A DNA stretch of 64,000 nucleotides from NCBI GenBank assembly GCA_038025085.1, contig CM076146.1:16466001-16530000 (forward strand). The letters are read 5' to 3'. The stretch is from Tetragonia tetragonoides. Its lineage: Eukaryota > Streptophyta > Magnoliopsida > Caryophyllales > Aizoaceae. The stretch's first letter is position 1. Every line of letters begins with the position of its first letter. The notes beneath the pieces are model-generated. The model did not search any database. It worked only from the letters and a program-made list of their open reading frames with translations, and was not told where the DNA came from. Position numbers and translations under genes: made by a program. Below, piece by piece: positions 42,186 through 54,570 of the stretch.

Positions 42186-44140
42186 ATGGGTAAAAAAGGG
42201 AAGCGTTTTGCTGTCAAGACTAAAACATCTTCGCTGAAAGGACTTCTTGAAGGACAAACGCAACAATGATCTTTCTCCGGTTGATGAAGATGCTAAATAG
42301 GAGGGTGAAAGTGTGGCGTTTTCTGGTACTTCTCATTCGAAGGGTATTCCTGGGCTCTCCGGTGAACCAGGAGGTAACGTGGCTAGGAGATTGGAGATGG
42401 TTGCAACACCAGGTTCGACAGCAGGTCCGACTCTTTCTCCGGTCTCTGAGGTATCTATTTTTGCTCCGGCTCCGGCAGGTATGCAAACCCCTCCACCTGT
42501 AAACCCTTGTTTGAAATTAAATTTTGTGCCTCCTGTGATTAGGCCTGGCAATGGGTCATGTTTGGGTCGGGTGGAACAACACCCGCATCCACCCATTTAC
42601 TTTTTCAACTTCATCCGTCCATCCATCACCCACAAAATACTTTACCCGCATCCAATTCACCCATCATCTACGGGTGAACGGATGGATCGGGTGGTTAACG
42701 GGTGAAATAATCAACAAAAATAAATGGTGAGATCCTTACATAAATCAAACTAACAATTCAATAATTAAATTCGGCCCCATGGAAGAAAACATGAAATTGG
42801 CATTTAACTAACAATTGGGTCAACTATAAACTTGCTGGGAGTTTGATTTATTTTCCCCTGTCATTTTGAAATTACTAACAACAAATGACCAATAAAAGAT
42901 CAGAGGCAAAAAAAAAAAAAAAAGGTTCAAAACCATCACAATTCATTCGTTCTTTAACGAAAGTCAATTAGTTGTTGTTCAATCATCTACTGATATTGCA
43001 AATGGCAGGGGACAAAAAAATTGGGTATAGTTTCACCCAAATATTCTGATTGAAGCGAAAGAAAAGTAGTGTGTGACTTTGGCTGCTTTGGCCAAAAGGA
43101 CCATGGAGGGCTGAGAACAAGAAGAGGGAAAGAAGTGACAATTGATTAAAGGAGAGAGAATATGAGAAACATAGGGGAGACCGAAAGAGATGATAATGGA
43201 ATATGGGTCTGGGAGGCGGAAAGAAACAGGTAGGGGTTTAGTGTTGTTAGATTTTCATTTATATATATATTCAACGGGTGATGGATGAATTCACAGGTTG
43301 GGTTTGCGGGTCGAAAATCATCACCCGAATCCCACCCAATCCACCCACCACCCACCAAAAAAGTCGTTTAATCGGGTTGTCACCCATTTAAATGAATCGG
43401 GAGGAGCGGGTATCCATGAATCCATCACCTATTGCCAGGCCTACCTGTGATGCGAGATGGGAAACCTGTGGGTGTGCTGAACAAATTGGAATTGAAAACT
43501 GAAGCTGAAAAATGGAAATTCACTTTAATGAGTTTTGTTATGGGGGAACAACTATTTCTGAAACAAATTGAGAATTATGTGGAATTGTATTGGAATTGGA
43601 TTAAGCCAAAGATTTTTCCACATGAGGATGGGTATTCTGTATTTCGATTTCAATCTGATAATGATATGCAGAAGGTTATGGATGCTGGGCCTTTCGTATA
43701 TGAGACAATGGATGAACAATTTTCAGATTAATGTTGAGACTGTTAGGAATGTTCCATTGTGGATTCAGTTACCTAAATTGCCACTATCATGTTGGTCAGC
43801 TGATTTCCTAAGTAGAATTGGTAGTTGTGTTAGTAATCCTTTGATGGCAGATCAAGTAACTACGAAGCAGGAGAGAATTTCCTATGCTAGGTTACTAGTG
43901 GACATTGACATAACCAAGCCACTTGTAAGGGAACTCACCTGACTGATGATGATGGGTTGTTGTTTTCCCAAAAGGTTTTGCATGCTTGGAAGCCTGTACT
44001 ATGTGCCAAGTGCTTGAAATTTGGGCATAGTATTGATGATTGTGGTAAAGGATTGGTGCAGCAATCTGTTGCCAATTCCTAGGGTGCCAGGACCTGTGAC
44101 TATACCTTGGTTGATTGGGGGCTTAATGCTACTTTAAGGC
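42186..44140 (+). pseudogene. L1-type LINE ORF1 (DUF4283/zinc-knuckle), split by a hAT element
   Basis: Starts MGKKGKRFAVKTKTSS at 42186; a frameshift near 42265 and an in-frame stop near 42300 follow. The reading runs to FVPPVIR, is cut by the hAT element 42540-43443, and resumes with MRDGKPVGVLNKLELKTEAE. The DUF4283-like domain follows (WKFTLMSFVMGEQ, WNWIKPKIFPHEDGYSVFRF, VMDAGPFVYET), then PLWIQLPKLPLSCWS after a further shift, then a CCHC box CAKCLKFGHSIDDC near 43999-44042. ORF1 binds LINE RNA. Confidence 0.85.
42540..43443. mobile_element. Non-autonomous hAT element (904 bp)
   Basis: Perfect 8-bp duplication CCTGTGAT (42532-42539 and 43444-43451). Perfect 13-bp inverted ends TAGGCCTGGCAAT and ATTGCCAGGCCTA. 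Subterminal GGGTCGGGTGG and CCACCCA words resemble those of the element at 32374-33409. No transposase. Confidence 0.93.
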
Positions 44141-44169
44141 CAGATGAAAGGATCAACCATGCAGGTAGA

Positions 44170-44772
44170 CAGTGGCGGATCCAGGAAAAAAATTCAGAGG
44201 GGGCACCATAAAATGTTAAGATAAAAAATAAAATTTAAAAAAAAAAAGTTAAATAAACTTTAATTAAAAATAGTAAAATGTTATCGAAATGATCAAAAAT
44301 TTAAAATAAAATTACTTACTAGTCACTCTACTTCTAAGGAAAATTGCTTTGCTATATCGTATATACTTTAAAATGAAAATTTTGGGCCATATGCATGAAA
44401 AGTTGAAAACAAATATGGCATTGAAGGAGTAACACAATGTAGAAATAATAATAAAAAAGAAGGGTTTGAGAGATAGAGTGTCAAGTAAAATTTGTAGAAT
44501 GTTGACTGTTGACTTGAGGAGTTACTCCTCTTTTCTCTCTCCTCAGTAGACAATAGTCAAGTGAAAGATTAAAAGCTAGTAGCTCATCATTAAATTCAAA
44601 TAGAAACATAGAATGATTTTGTTTCATTTGGGCTTAGGAGAATCACAAAGTAGGTGGGGGCACTACGTTTCTTGGGCCGGGGGCACTTCATTATGCAGCT
44701 GAAGTCTTGAACATCAAGCCCAATCTGAGTGGGGCACGTCCCCCAAGTCCAATGGGCATAGATCCGCCCCTG
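44170..44772. mobile_element. Non-autonomous hAT element (603 bp) in the LINE
   Basis: Perfect 8-bp duplication CAGGTAGA (44162-44169 and 44773-44780). Ends CAGTGGCGGATCCAGG and GATCCGCCCCTG are inverted repeats. AT-rich inside, with no transposase. Same terminal family as 30684-30848. Confidence 0.92.
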
Positions 44773-44780
44773 CAGGTAGA

Positions 44781-45205
44781 TACTCTGGAGATACGGAGTT
44801 GTAGGGTCAGTTTTTTGATCTAAAATTGGCTTATATTAGGTGTAAAGGTTGGGATTACACTTGGTATAATAGACATAGCTGTTCTATTAGAGTTTACATG
44901 AAGCTGGATAGGGTGGTTGGTAATGAGAAGTGGCTGGATGAATTTCCTCTAGCATAAGTGGACTTTATGCAAACACAATTGTATTATTATTGTGCAGGTG
45001 TAGTCACTATCAATCAGGATATCTCTCAAGGTAACAAACCATTCAAATTACGTTCTCATTGGGATGATGATGAGAACTTTCTGCACTTGGCAGAGGATAA
45101 CTGGCAGTATGAGGGGAGAGGTGTCCCTATGTTCAAGATCATTCAGAAACTGAAGAGAGTTAAGGCTGCTTCAAAAGTCTATGCAAGGCAGTATCAAGGG
45201 CTGCA
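44781..45205 (+). pseudogene. LINE ORF2 fragment (endonuclease end and linker)
   Basis: Reads GWDYTWYNRHSCSIRVYMKL then DRVVGNEKWLDEFP, the end of the apurinic-type endonuclease domain. After an in-frame stop near 44956 comes the linker with FKLRSHWDDDENFLHLAED and GVPMFKIIQKLKRVK. It is cut by Tekay-2 at 45206. It continues the same LINE as ORF1. The RT is not in the window. Confidence 0.82.
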
Positions 45206-48131
45206 TGTAACGCCCCAATTTTAATACCACTTAATCAGAGTGCGGAAATAATAATAAATAACCCAAATGTGGTATTAAAACCAAAGCGTTACTGCCGTGC
45301 TCACCCGAAGGTAAACACAAGGCAAGGGTAAAATGAAAATAAAACAAAAGACGAATTGAACTCCAAAACGAAAGTCGATTTGATAAACTTATAGAACTTA
45401 GTTGAAATAGTAATATCGTATAAACAACCTTTTTATCCAAATTATAGTTACAACATTACTAAGCTTAACATTTATTACAACAAAGAACTGAAGTGTAATC
45501 CACGCCATGCGTATCCTCAAACACGAACACACTCGTCCCAATTAACATGCAACGACTGCACGTCATCAACATGCACGTGCAAGTGTAGATATAGATATGC
45601 AAAGAACACAAAAAACATAAAATTAGCGGAAGATAAGTAAGAACACTCCACCTTGTCAAATGCAAGGTTTTATGTTTTAAAATACATATAGCACTTATCA
45701 GATAATAATATTCATATTAATAATAATAGTAGTCAATATAGACGATAATACACATATAGTATCTTACATACAATTTTCCTTTAAAGGTATTGTCATTCTA
45801 TCTTTCACTGTTTTTCTGAATTATGTTAGCTCTCGCAAAACTGTTAGGTGGTATGGGAAATACACGACCAAGTTTACTTCCCTTGGTAGGAGATCACCTC
45901 TTATCACAATTCATAATTCTGGCTATCGCCATATCATAATTTCTGTATCAGTATATATAGTAATGCGCATGTAATGTGTACTCCAGAAACCGTCCAATGA
46001 CCCTTTTGGAGGTCATACCATAAATCAAAGAACAATCTCAATCTCAATTTCATACTTTTGCATATCTGCATATCATAATTAATCTCAATTGTACGCTTAA
46101 CATTCTCAAACTTTTTGTATATCATTCTCATATTTTTTGTAAACGTACATCTCTGTACTTGCTTTCTGTATAGCTCATATTCTCACTTATACTTCTCATA
46201 TACCATACGTAGCTTTATACTGTCTTAGATAAGTATTTCAATGACATTATCTTCTTTAATTCATCTCATTACTTTGCTGTATTTTCTGTATACTCTTCAC
46301 ATGCATCATTATCATATTTCATATATATACTCATATAGCTCAATAAATCACATACTTTACATATCTCATGATATAACATGTTTAATTCGCACTTAGCATA
46401 TAATTCTCATGTTTTGCACTTAGCACATAGCTTCACATCATTTAGCACTTAGCACATACTTTCGTAAATAGTTATAGACAAGGGAAAGCGATGGGCATGC
46501 ACTTACACTTACAAATGCTCCCAAAATGCTAATAAGACTTTTATCCTTTTTCCACTCCAGGCTTTAACACCTATTAATAATAACAATAATTCTCTGTATT
46601 AATAGTCTAAATAATACTTCTCACAAATTAACAAAACTCAAAGTACTTCTCTTGTTTCTTTTATTTAACCTTTCGGTCAGGCAAGATAATACCAAACAAA
46701 CAATTTTCTGGTTTTCCACTTTAACTCATAATTACCACATCTTATTTCTAAAATCGTCCCTTAATTAATAAGCCAACTTTATTAGGTAAAATCCACATGC
46801 AACCATTCAAAAATAATATAAAATTCACCCATATGACTTATATATGCTTAAACTCATAGATCCACATATTAAACATTCTTTTCTTAATTAAACACTTTCG
46901 GCCATCATTAAAAAATAAACAAAAATTAACCCAACTTGATTTATATAATCATTCTTTATCATGAAATTATCACAAACTCACTCGTAACCTTTGCAAGGTC
47001 CGAAAATCACATGCTTTAACATAAGTTAATTAATCTAGCATAATCTCATCTTAAGCATACTTTCGAAAATAACACCCTTAATTCATACATGGGTTCGAAA
47101 CCCATAAATCACACATCAATCAATATGCTCTTTAGATCCTAATCTTTCTAGGTGATTTACTCACACAACATCATAACAATAATTATTATAACTATAACAA
47201 AGTCATCTTTCATGCATAATCTTTCTTAAGTGATTTAGAAGAGAGTTTGGGGAATAAAGAAATCAACATAAACCTTAATAATCTTCCCCTAGATTCGGCC
47301 TTGATGGTCCTGGATCCGATGTTTGTTGCAAATCTTCCAAAGGTTATTGGTTCGAAAATGATGAAAAGAAAATAATCCAAGAACAACACAAAGACACAAA
47401 ATTAGGAGATAGGTATACAAGCTCAAAACCGAATGGAATTGTGAAAGAATGAATGCTCTAGCTTTGTTACCTTAAACTTTAGAGATTACTCTTAGCTTTC
47501 TCAAGCTCTAATGGCTTCCCAAAGGATTCAAAGTTGTAGGGATTAAATAAGAGAATGTGAGAAAATGAAAAGAAAATATTGTTGTTATGTGTATATGTGC
47601 AACCGGTTAGAGAGAGAGAACAAAGAGAATAAATTGTTCTAACTTTTGCTCAAAAGAAACCAATAGCTTATAACTTTGGATCAAATATGTTTTGAGAAGT
47701 GAAATGAATCATTACAAAAATATTTGGCTAGATTATTATTCTCAAATGAATATGCCAAGTGTGCTTGACTATGTTCAAGAATTACTATTCCATTTCCATT
47801 ACTCAGTGGCCAAGGTGAAAAGAAGTTTCATGATTTATCTAGAGAATTCCATAGGATTGGATTGCTGAATTTTGATGGACTAATGTTGTTGTTGGGCTCG
47901 GGTTTGGAAGAGAAAAAAATTGGGCTTCGGCCCACAAACCGAACACACAAACCCAAAAAATCGAGACTCGAATTCATGTATTAGCTTGACCCGAAACAAA
48001 TAAATAATACCCAATAGGTATAACATGCACAATTAAGATAATGAAGTGTCATTAGTCACTAAGACATACTTATTAGGATTAAGCGAGTTTAATTAGCAAG
48101 TAAACAAGTTGAAAATTTTTCATATATTACA
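45206..48131 (-). repeat. Tekay-2 3' LTR (2926 bp)
   Basis: Starts TGTAACGCCCCAATTTT and ends ATATATTACA. The first 550 bases match 53602-54156 with roughly one difference per dozen bases, so this insertion looks older than Tekay-1. Confidence 0.88.
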
Positions 48132-48172
48132 GTCTACCCTTCTTAAAAGAAGTATCGTCCCCGAAACTTAAG
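48132..48172 (-). other. Tekay-2 polypurine tract and hairpin
   Basis: The minus strand reads CTTTTAAGAAGGGTAGAC against the LTR. GTATCGTCCCCGAAAC beside it is the same hairpin as in Tekay-1 with two changes. Confidence 0.8.
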
Positions 48173-48176
48173 CAAA

Positions 48177-49607
48177 CTAACCTTCAAAAAGATGGGGATA
48201 GCGTTGTCTCATATCATCCTCAGATTCCCAAGTAGTTTCTTCTACAGTCTGACTTCTCCACAAAACTTTAACCAAAGGTGTGACTTTATTTCTCAAAATT
48301 CTATCTTTATGATCTAATATTTGAACAGGTTGTTCCTCATAACTCAAATTCTCTTCTACCCTCAAGGGGTCAGATTCAATCACATGTGACGAGTCATAAA
48401 CATACTTACGGAGTTGGGACACATGAAAAATATTATGCACATTAGCCAATTCCGGCGGTAAAGCTAATGGATAAGCAACTTTTCCGATTTTCTGCAAAAT
48501 CTCCTAAGGACCAATAACTTCGGACTAAATTTCCCTTTGTTCCCAAATCGCTTAATTCCTTTCATAAGAGATACTTTCAAAAGAACTTTATCACCATCTT
48601 TAAACTGTAAAGGTCTCCTTCGCTTATCTGCATGACTCTTTTGACGATCTTGGGCTGCTTTCATATTCTCTCTAATTACTCTCACTTGTTCCATTGTCTC
48701 ATGTACCAAGTCAGGATTCAAAAGCATAGTTTCACTTATGTCATCCCAACACAAAGGACTTCTACAGTTCTTACCATACAAAGCCTCATAAGGTGTTTGT
48801 CTAATACTTGAGTGATAACTGTTAATATAAGAAAAGTCAATCAATGGAAAATATTTCTCCTATGATCCTTGAAATCCCATAACACAAGCTCGTAACATAT
48901 CCACAAGAGTCTGAATAGTTCTCTCAATCTGTCCATCTGAACTAGGATGATAAGATGAACTAAAATTCAATTTCATCCCAAAAGAAGATTGTAACTTCTC
49001 CCAAAAATGCGAAAAGAATATTGTATCTCTATCAGAGACTATATCCATAGGTTATACCACGTAATCTCACTATTTCTTTCACATAGGCTTCAGGCAACTG
49101 AGTCATACGCCAAGTATCTTTAATAGAAATAAATCTCGCTACTTTATTCGGTCTATCTACTATAACCCAAATAGAATTTAATCGTTTAGTCGTATTAGGC
49201 AATCCAGTCACAAAATTCATATAAATTGACTCCCATTTCCACTTAGGTATCTCTAAAGGCTGAACCAGTCCTCCTGGACTCTGATGTTCAGTTTTCACTC
49301 TTTGACATACTAAACATTTCTCCACAAATCTTTCAACATCACATTTCATACCTTTTCACCAAAAATATTGTCTCAAATCACGATACAACTTATTACCTCC
49401 CGGATGAACTGAATACGGGGTATTATGCACCACTGCCAAAATCTTCTGCCTCAAATCTCTATTCCTTGGTACACACCATCTACTTTTTAATCTCAATATG
49501 CCATCCTCATGTTCCTCAAAACCTTTTGCTTTACCTTCTCTCAAAGCTTTTCTCAACTGCAACGTCCTATGATCATTCTCTTGCAAAATCCTAATTTCCT
49601 CAAACAA
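48177..49607 (-). pseudogene. Tekay-2 integrase with chromodomain-like tail
   Basis: 49607-49356 and 49349-49032 read the zinc-binding part (HNTPYSVHPGG, CLVCQRV) and core. The usual MDFVTGLP reads MNFVTGLP, so the first catalytic Asp is now Asn. 49048-48860 keeps the second Asp (SDRDTIFF) and the Glu (DGQIERTIQ). 48844-48177 is the C-terminal part and a tail with LVKVLWRSQTVEETTWESED. At least three frameshifts. Inactive. Confidence 0.87.
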
Positions 49608-49729
49608 AGTAGGTCTTACTGTAAGAGGATCAAGAACAAACTAAGTCTCTCCTTGTTTCACAACTTCCAAATTCAATTTCTGAAAATCCTTAAGTATCTG
49701 GTCAGGAATTATCATAGCAGTATTAACTA

Positions 49730-50197
49730 AATGCTTAGAATAAACCAAAATATCATATATGAAACGACAACAAAATGATCCAAATAAGGCTGAAAAGTAC
49801 GATGCATAAAATCCATGACTGGAGCATTAGTCAACCCAAATGGAATCACGATAAACTCATAATGTCCATAACGAGTCCTAAAAGCAGTCTTAGGAATATT
49901 CTCTTCCTTAATTCACAATTGATGATAACCTGATCTCAAATGAATCTTAGAAAATATTCCAACTCCTCTTAGTTGATCAAACAAATCATCAATCCTAGGC
50001 AACGGATACTTATTCTTAATTGTAACCTTATTAAGCTCTCTATAATCAATACATAATCTCAAACTTCCGTCTTTCTTACGTACAAATAACACTGGAGAGC
50101 CCCAAGGTGAAATACTAGGTCTAATATATCCTTTCTCTCCTTTCTCCAACAAATCCTCTAACTGAGTCTTCAATTCTTTCATCTCTGCTGGTGCCAT
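49730..50197 (-). pseudogene. Tekay-2 reverse transcriptase, truncated
   Basis: Reads [20 protein letters not shown] with a duplicated EKG, then [11 protein letters not shown] and [12 protein letters not shown]. The motif-A Asp has become His. After a stop the palm continues (IPFGLTNAP), and the FIDD box is altered to an IYD-like reading with a shift. At YSKH (about 49740) it jumps straight to the segment after RNase H, so RT thumb, connection and all of RNase H are deleted. Confidence 0.85.
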
Positions 50198-50501
50198 TCA
50201 ATAAGGTGCTTTAGAAATATGTGTTGTGCCAGGAACTAAGTCTATAGTAAAGTCAATAGCTCTTTTAGGCGGCATACCTGGTCTCTCATTTGGAAAAACA
50301 TCTGGAACTCACAAGCAACATGTGTCTTATCCAACTCATTTGACTTTGGTGTATTATCACTCACTAGGCATAAATAAACTGGGTAACCTTTCCTTATATG
50401 AATCTAGATATTCATTGCTAACAGAATCTTAACACTCTCGGCTTAGTCACAATATCCGTATAAGAAATTCTACCACCATTCGGAACCTTAAATGACAGTT
50501 T

Positions 50502-52072
50502 CTACAAAGAACACTCTATACGCGCATGATACTTACTAAGCCATTCCATACTCAAAATAACATCGAAATCACTAAGATCAAACTGAATCAAATTAACATT
50601 AAGGATCATGATAGGACAATTCTCGTGTAAGTACTTGCAAGAAACTTTAGTATCATTAGGTGTAGTGATATCAACATCGTGTATAGTAGTGGGTTCTAAC
50701 TTGTGCTTAGTGACAAATGCAGTTAATACAAATGAATGCGAAGCACCAGAATCAAACAGATCAAAAGCAGGAAATGAATGAACATGAAAAGTACCAGTCA
50801 CAACATTAGGATCACTTTCAGCGTCAGCACGATTCATAAGAAAGATCCGACCTTGATTACCACGATTATTAGTAAATCTAGCACTTGAGCTTGGCTAACT
50901 AGAAACGTAGGTGCAGGTCTAGGCACAGAACTCACAGTTGGCATATTACGATTAAGATTCAGAGTAGGCTGAGAAGCACGGGTTTGATTAGTAAAATTTC
51001 CAACAAAACTCCCAGCTGGTCTAACTTGTCCATGACTCCTACACTCACTAGCTTTATGACCCGATTTTTGACAAATATAGAAAATAATCAAGCCTCCAGC
51101 ACAATTTCTTCCTGGGTGCAATCTACCACACCTATCACAATTGTTGCCTCTCTTCACATTCAACTGCAGACCATTAAATCTCCTCTGATTACCACCATTA
51201 TTGTTATTAGATCGAAACTGAGTAGACATACTTGAAGCACTATCATTCCTAAATTTCCTTGGTCCAAAATAACTCTCACCTCTATCATCTCTCGCTCTCT
51301 TCCCAAGTATTGCATTTCTCTTATATAATATCCTCTCCATATTAATAGCTCTATCATACGCTTCCTTAAAAGTTGACGAAGAACCTGCCACTAACTCCTG
51401 TAACTTCCAATTTAAACGATCCTCAAACCTTTCCATTCTCTTCTGATCATCCATAACTAAATGTCTTGCAAACCTCGACAACTCAGTAAACTTAGCAGTA
51501 TATTCAGTCACAGACATCTTATGTTGCCTCAATTGCTCAAACTCCTGTTGCTTCCTTCTTCTCAAAGAGCTAAAGTAATACCTCTCTTTAAGCTTAGTCT
51601 TAAACTTATCCCAATTAAACTGAGGATCTGCTTTATAAACTGTTTTCACCATCTGCTACCAATTATCTGCTTCTTCCCTCAAATAATACTGGGCACAACT
51701 AATCCTAAAATCACCTAGACAACCTACAGCCTCAAAAAGTTTCTCCATGTTCCGAATCCAATTCTCAAGCAAGGTTGGGTTGGCACTACCATCATAAACA
51801 GGTGGTTGCAAAGCTGCTATATTCTTAAACAACAAGGCTTGGGGATCACCTTCTTGCTCTTTTTCTTTTCCTTTATCTTTCTCTTTCTCTTGGGCTTTAA
51901 TTCTCTCTAATTACTTAAATTGATTCTTAACTGTAGTCTCAAAGAATTTACACAAGTTCTCAATTGACTCCAAACGATTTTCTGGAGTTTGGTCATCTGT
52001 TTCTAAGGTCGTTGCGGTTTCAGGTTTTGGTGTTGTTTCAGGCATATCTGAATGTATTTCTTCTTCCGACAT
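50502..52072 (-). pseudogene. Tekay-2 gag and protease
   Basis: Gag begins MSEEEIHSDMPETTPK at 52072. After broken frames the 51652-50834 piece has FNWDKFKTKLKERYYFSSL, MSVTEYTAKFTELSRFA and the nucleocapsid CDRCGRLHPGRNC, followed by FYICQKSGHKASEC, where the first Cys of the second box is replaced by Phe. 50837-50502 is the protease with LFDSGASHSFV and VILSMEWLSKYHA. Confidence 0.86.
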
Positions 52073-52543
52073 TATGGTTGACTTCCTAATGTATAAACAA
52101 ACTATTAAAGCAGAGGTATATGACATAAAAATTCAGAATTTAGGTTTTCACTTAGCACATAGACGAACAAATTCGAATCAACCAAAACATGCACTTTAGT
52201 TCACAATTCGCATAACACAAAGCAACACAAAGCAACACAAGTAATATTGGCATACACAACTTATCATACACCAACTTAACACGCATAATTATACATTAAT
52301 GCATTGAAAGCAAAGCACACAAAGTTAGAGAAGTTATATCACAAACCAAGTTGTTCTAAATTCCTACCTAGCTCTCCTAGGTTACGCTTAAGCCATCGAA
52401 CGCCAAAAGAAAAAAAAGGTACGGGTTAAGGCCTCCGAAAACATCCTCCCGGGCTGATCAACATCTAAACCAAATATATTACAACTTTCACTACTACTAA
52501 TCAACCCAAAACATAACCAAAATTGGAGGGAATAGGGGTAACA

Positions 52544-53318
52544 TCAAAATAACTTGCATTGTTTGTTACTACAAATGTAACTACCACTTAGAAGATCCAT
52601 CCAACTACTTTCATCATCACCATCACTACCATCACTAGATCTCTTAGAATCCCTTCTTTTACGTCTTCAATCCAAGTCGGTGCTAATATCCCAACTTAAA
52701 CCAGAGCTAGAGCTAGAACTTGAACTATCTGCAGGCAGATTAGGACCAATAAAACCATTACCCGGCAAGAAACCAAAACCAGGGAGAAGAGGACCCTCTA
52801 CTGGTGGAAGAAAAGCCTAAGGTACAACTGGAACACCTCCATGATCCGGTATGGGTGGAGCTATGGGCGATCACTGCGGTGGCGAAGGCGGCGGAAAAAG
52901 AAGCTCTATTTCCTTATTAAAGAACACAATCGTCCCCGGAATCATACCCATATCTCTAGTATAACACCATCAATCCTGATCAGGTTGCATAAGGGCATAC
53001 TTAATAACATCCAAGGTCAAAATCCATCTCCCACGGTAACCATAATCATCAAAGTCATAAAACTAGTCATGACCAACACCAATATACTTCACCTTCACAC
53101 TAATCCAAGGTTGCTCAAAAGGTAAGGTACTAAACAAAGTAGCGACTTGCCACCCCCGGAAAATCTACGGGTTCACCCATGGCATAAGGCTCACACACTT
53201 CACAAGCAACACGAAACCTCTTAACATAGTCATCTATAAACTTATCATCTTGCATACAAAGACTCGAAGGGTGCGGAAGAGGAAGATTAAGTGGATGCGG
53301 ATTATGGTTGAGATCCAT
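52544..53318 (-). pseudogene. Tekay-2 extra ORF upstream of gag (pre-gag ORF)
   Basis: Starts MDLNHNPHPLNLPLPHP at 53318, 268 bases inside the primer site. After MQDDKFIDDYVKRFRVA a frameshift near 53135 leads to PFEQPWISVKVKY (PW at 53105-53110), one stop, then YGYRGRWILTLDV. A proline-rich stretch follows (FPPPSPP, FLPGNG), then a seven-serine run and a basic RRKRRDSKRSS patch. The landmarks align with the Tekay-1 ORF at 8195-9075: G-x2-V-x2-L, then P-W-x3-K-x-K-Y, then Y-G-x4-W-x-L-T, with PW-to-YG spacing of 22 and 23 residues. Function unknown. Confidence 0.6.
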
Positions 53319-53585
53319 TTAGAAAAATGATCACATAGAGCATACAAGGTCAAGTTAAGGTTAGCTTAGACACACAAGTCATGCAACACGTCAATCTAAC
53401 ATGTAATCACGAATCTAACAATTACAACAAATTTCACACCCTAGTTCACGTCAACATGCACAAAGTTCACGTAAAGCATGCAATCAATAAACCTCCCGAA
53501 TCCATCCGCTCTCATGCAACACGAACTAAATAATTTTCCATTTTAACTTACACGTTTTAAATTATTTTAGTTTTGTTTTAATTAT

Positions 53586-53597
53586 GCTCTGATACCA
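53586..53597 (-). other. Tekay-2 primer-binding site
   Basis: The minus strand reads TGGTATCAGAGC, four bases from the right LTR. Initiator-Met tRNA complement. Confidence 0.92.
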
Positions 53598-53601
53598 AGT
53601 C

Positions 53602-54156
53602 TGTAACGTCCCAATTTTAATACCACTTAATCAGATTGCGAAAACAATAATATATTACCCAAATGTGGTATTAGAACCAAAGTGTTACCGCCGTGCTCAC
53701 CTGAAGGCAAACACATGGCAAGGGTAAAACGGAAATAAAATAAAAGACGAATTAAACTCCAAGATGAAACTCGATCGTATAAACTTATAAAACTTAGTTG
53801 AAATAGTAATATTTTACAAACAACCCTTTTATCCAAATTATAGTTATACCATTACTAAGCTTAACATTTATTACAACAAAGAATTGAAGTGTAATGCATG
53901 CTGTGCGTATCCTCAAACACGAACACACTCGTCCCAATTAAGATCCAACGACTGCACGTCATCAACATGCACGTGTAAGTGTAGATATAGATACGCAAAG
54001 AACACAGAAAACAGAAAATTAGCAGAAGCTAAGTATGAACACTCCACATTGTCGAATGCAAGGTTTTATGTTTAAAAATACATAAAGCACTTATCAGATA
54101 ATAATATTCATATTAATAATAGTAGTAGTAAAGACAATAATACACATACAGTATTG
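53602..54156 (-). repeat. Tekay-2 5' LTR, truncated by nested insertions
   Basis: TGTAACGTCCCAATTTTAAT onward matches the left LTR until ACACATACAGTAT. Then the sequence changes abruptly. Confidence 0.87.
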
Positions 54157-54570
54157 GTACGTGTCGTTAGGCATAATAAATTAAACCTTATTTCTACCAC
54201 CTAAATATAAAATAACAAATAATACAGGGCAAATAAGGATCAATTATCCCACGAGGAGATAGTCTAATTCCTAATTCGAAAGTCTAACCTACTATACAAT
54301 ATTCACAATAATTGGGGGATTTTAATGAGTGATATCTAAACTTAAAGAACTAAATTAAGTAATACTAGTAGTAACATACGAAACAAGCGTCACTCAAATA
54401 CTTAGAAATAATCATATATTAGCTAACAGACATCGAACCTTGCTTGAGAAATTCACTATAATTAACAAAAGGTAACCTGTAGAGTACTTACTAAGAAGAC
54501 TCCCTATCTTTCCATACTTTTAATCAAAGCTAAACTAAGCATAGGTCGATTCTGTACAAAACCAACCAAC
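54157..54570 (-). mobile_element. Athila-like LTR fragment
   Basis: On the minus strand the end reads TTATGCCTAACGACACGTACCA after CCTCGTGGGATAATTGATCC, which resembles the 3' end of Athila-type LTRs. It begins abruptly at 54157 inside the Tekay-2 LTR and is cut at 54570 by the Tat-A LTR. No Athila primer site or gene is present here. Lineage from memory. Confidence 0.5.

Larger units (their letters stand above)
45206..54156 (-). mobile_element. Tekay-2: second Tekay-type Ty3/gypsy element
   Basis: Left (3') LTR 45206-48131, purine tract, minus-strand integrase to gag (48177-52072), pre-gag ORF (52544-53318), Met primer site (53586-53597), and right (5') LTR from 53602. The right LTR is cut at about 54156 by later insertions. 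CTGCA (45201-45205) would be the left target duplication; its partner is beyond the window. It is more decayed than Tekay-1: RT and integrase catalytic residues are replaced and RNase H is deleted. Confidence 0.9.
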
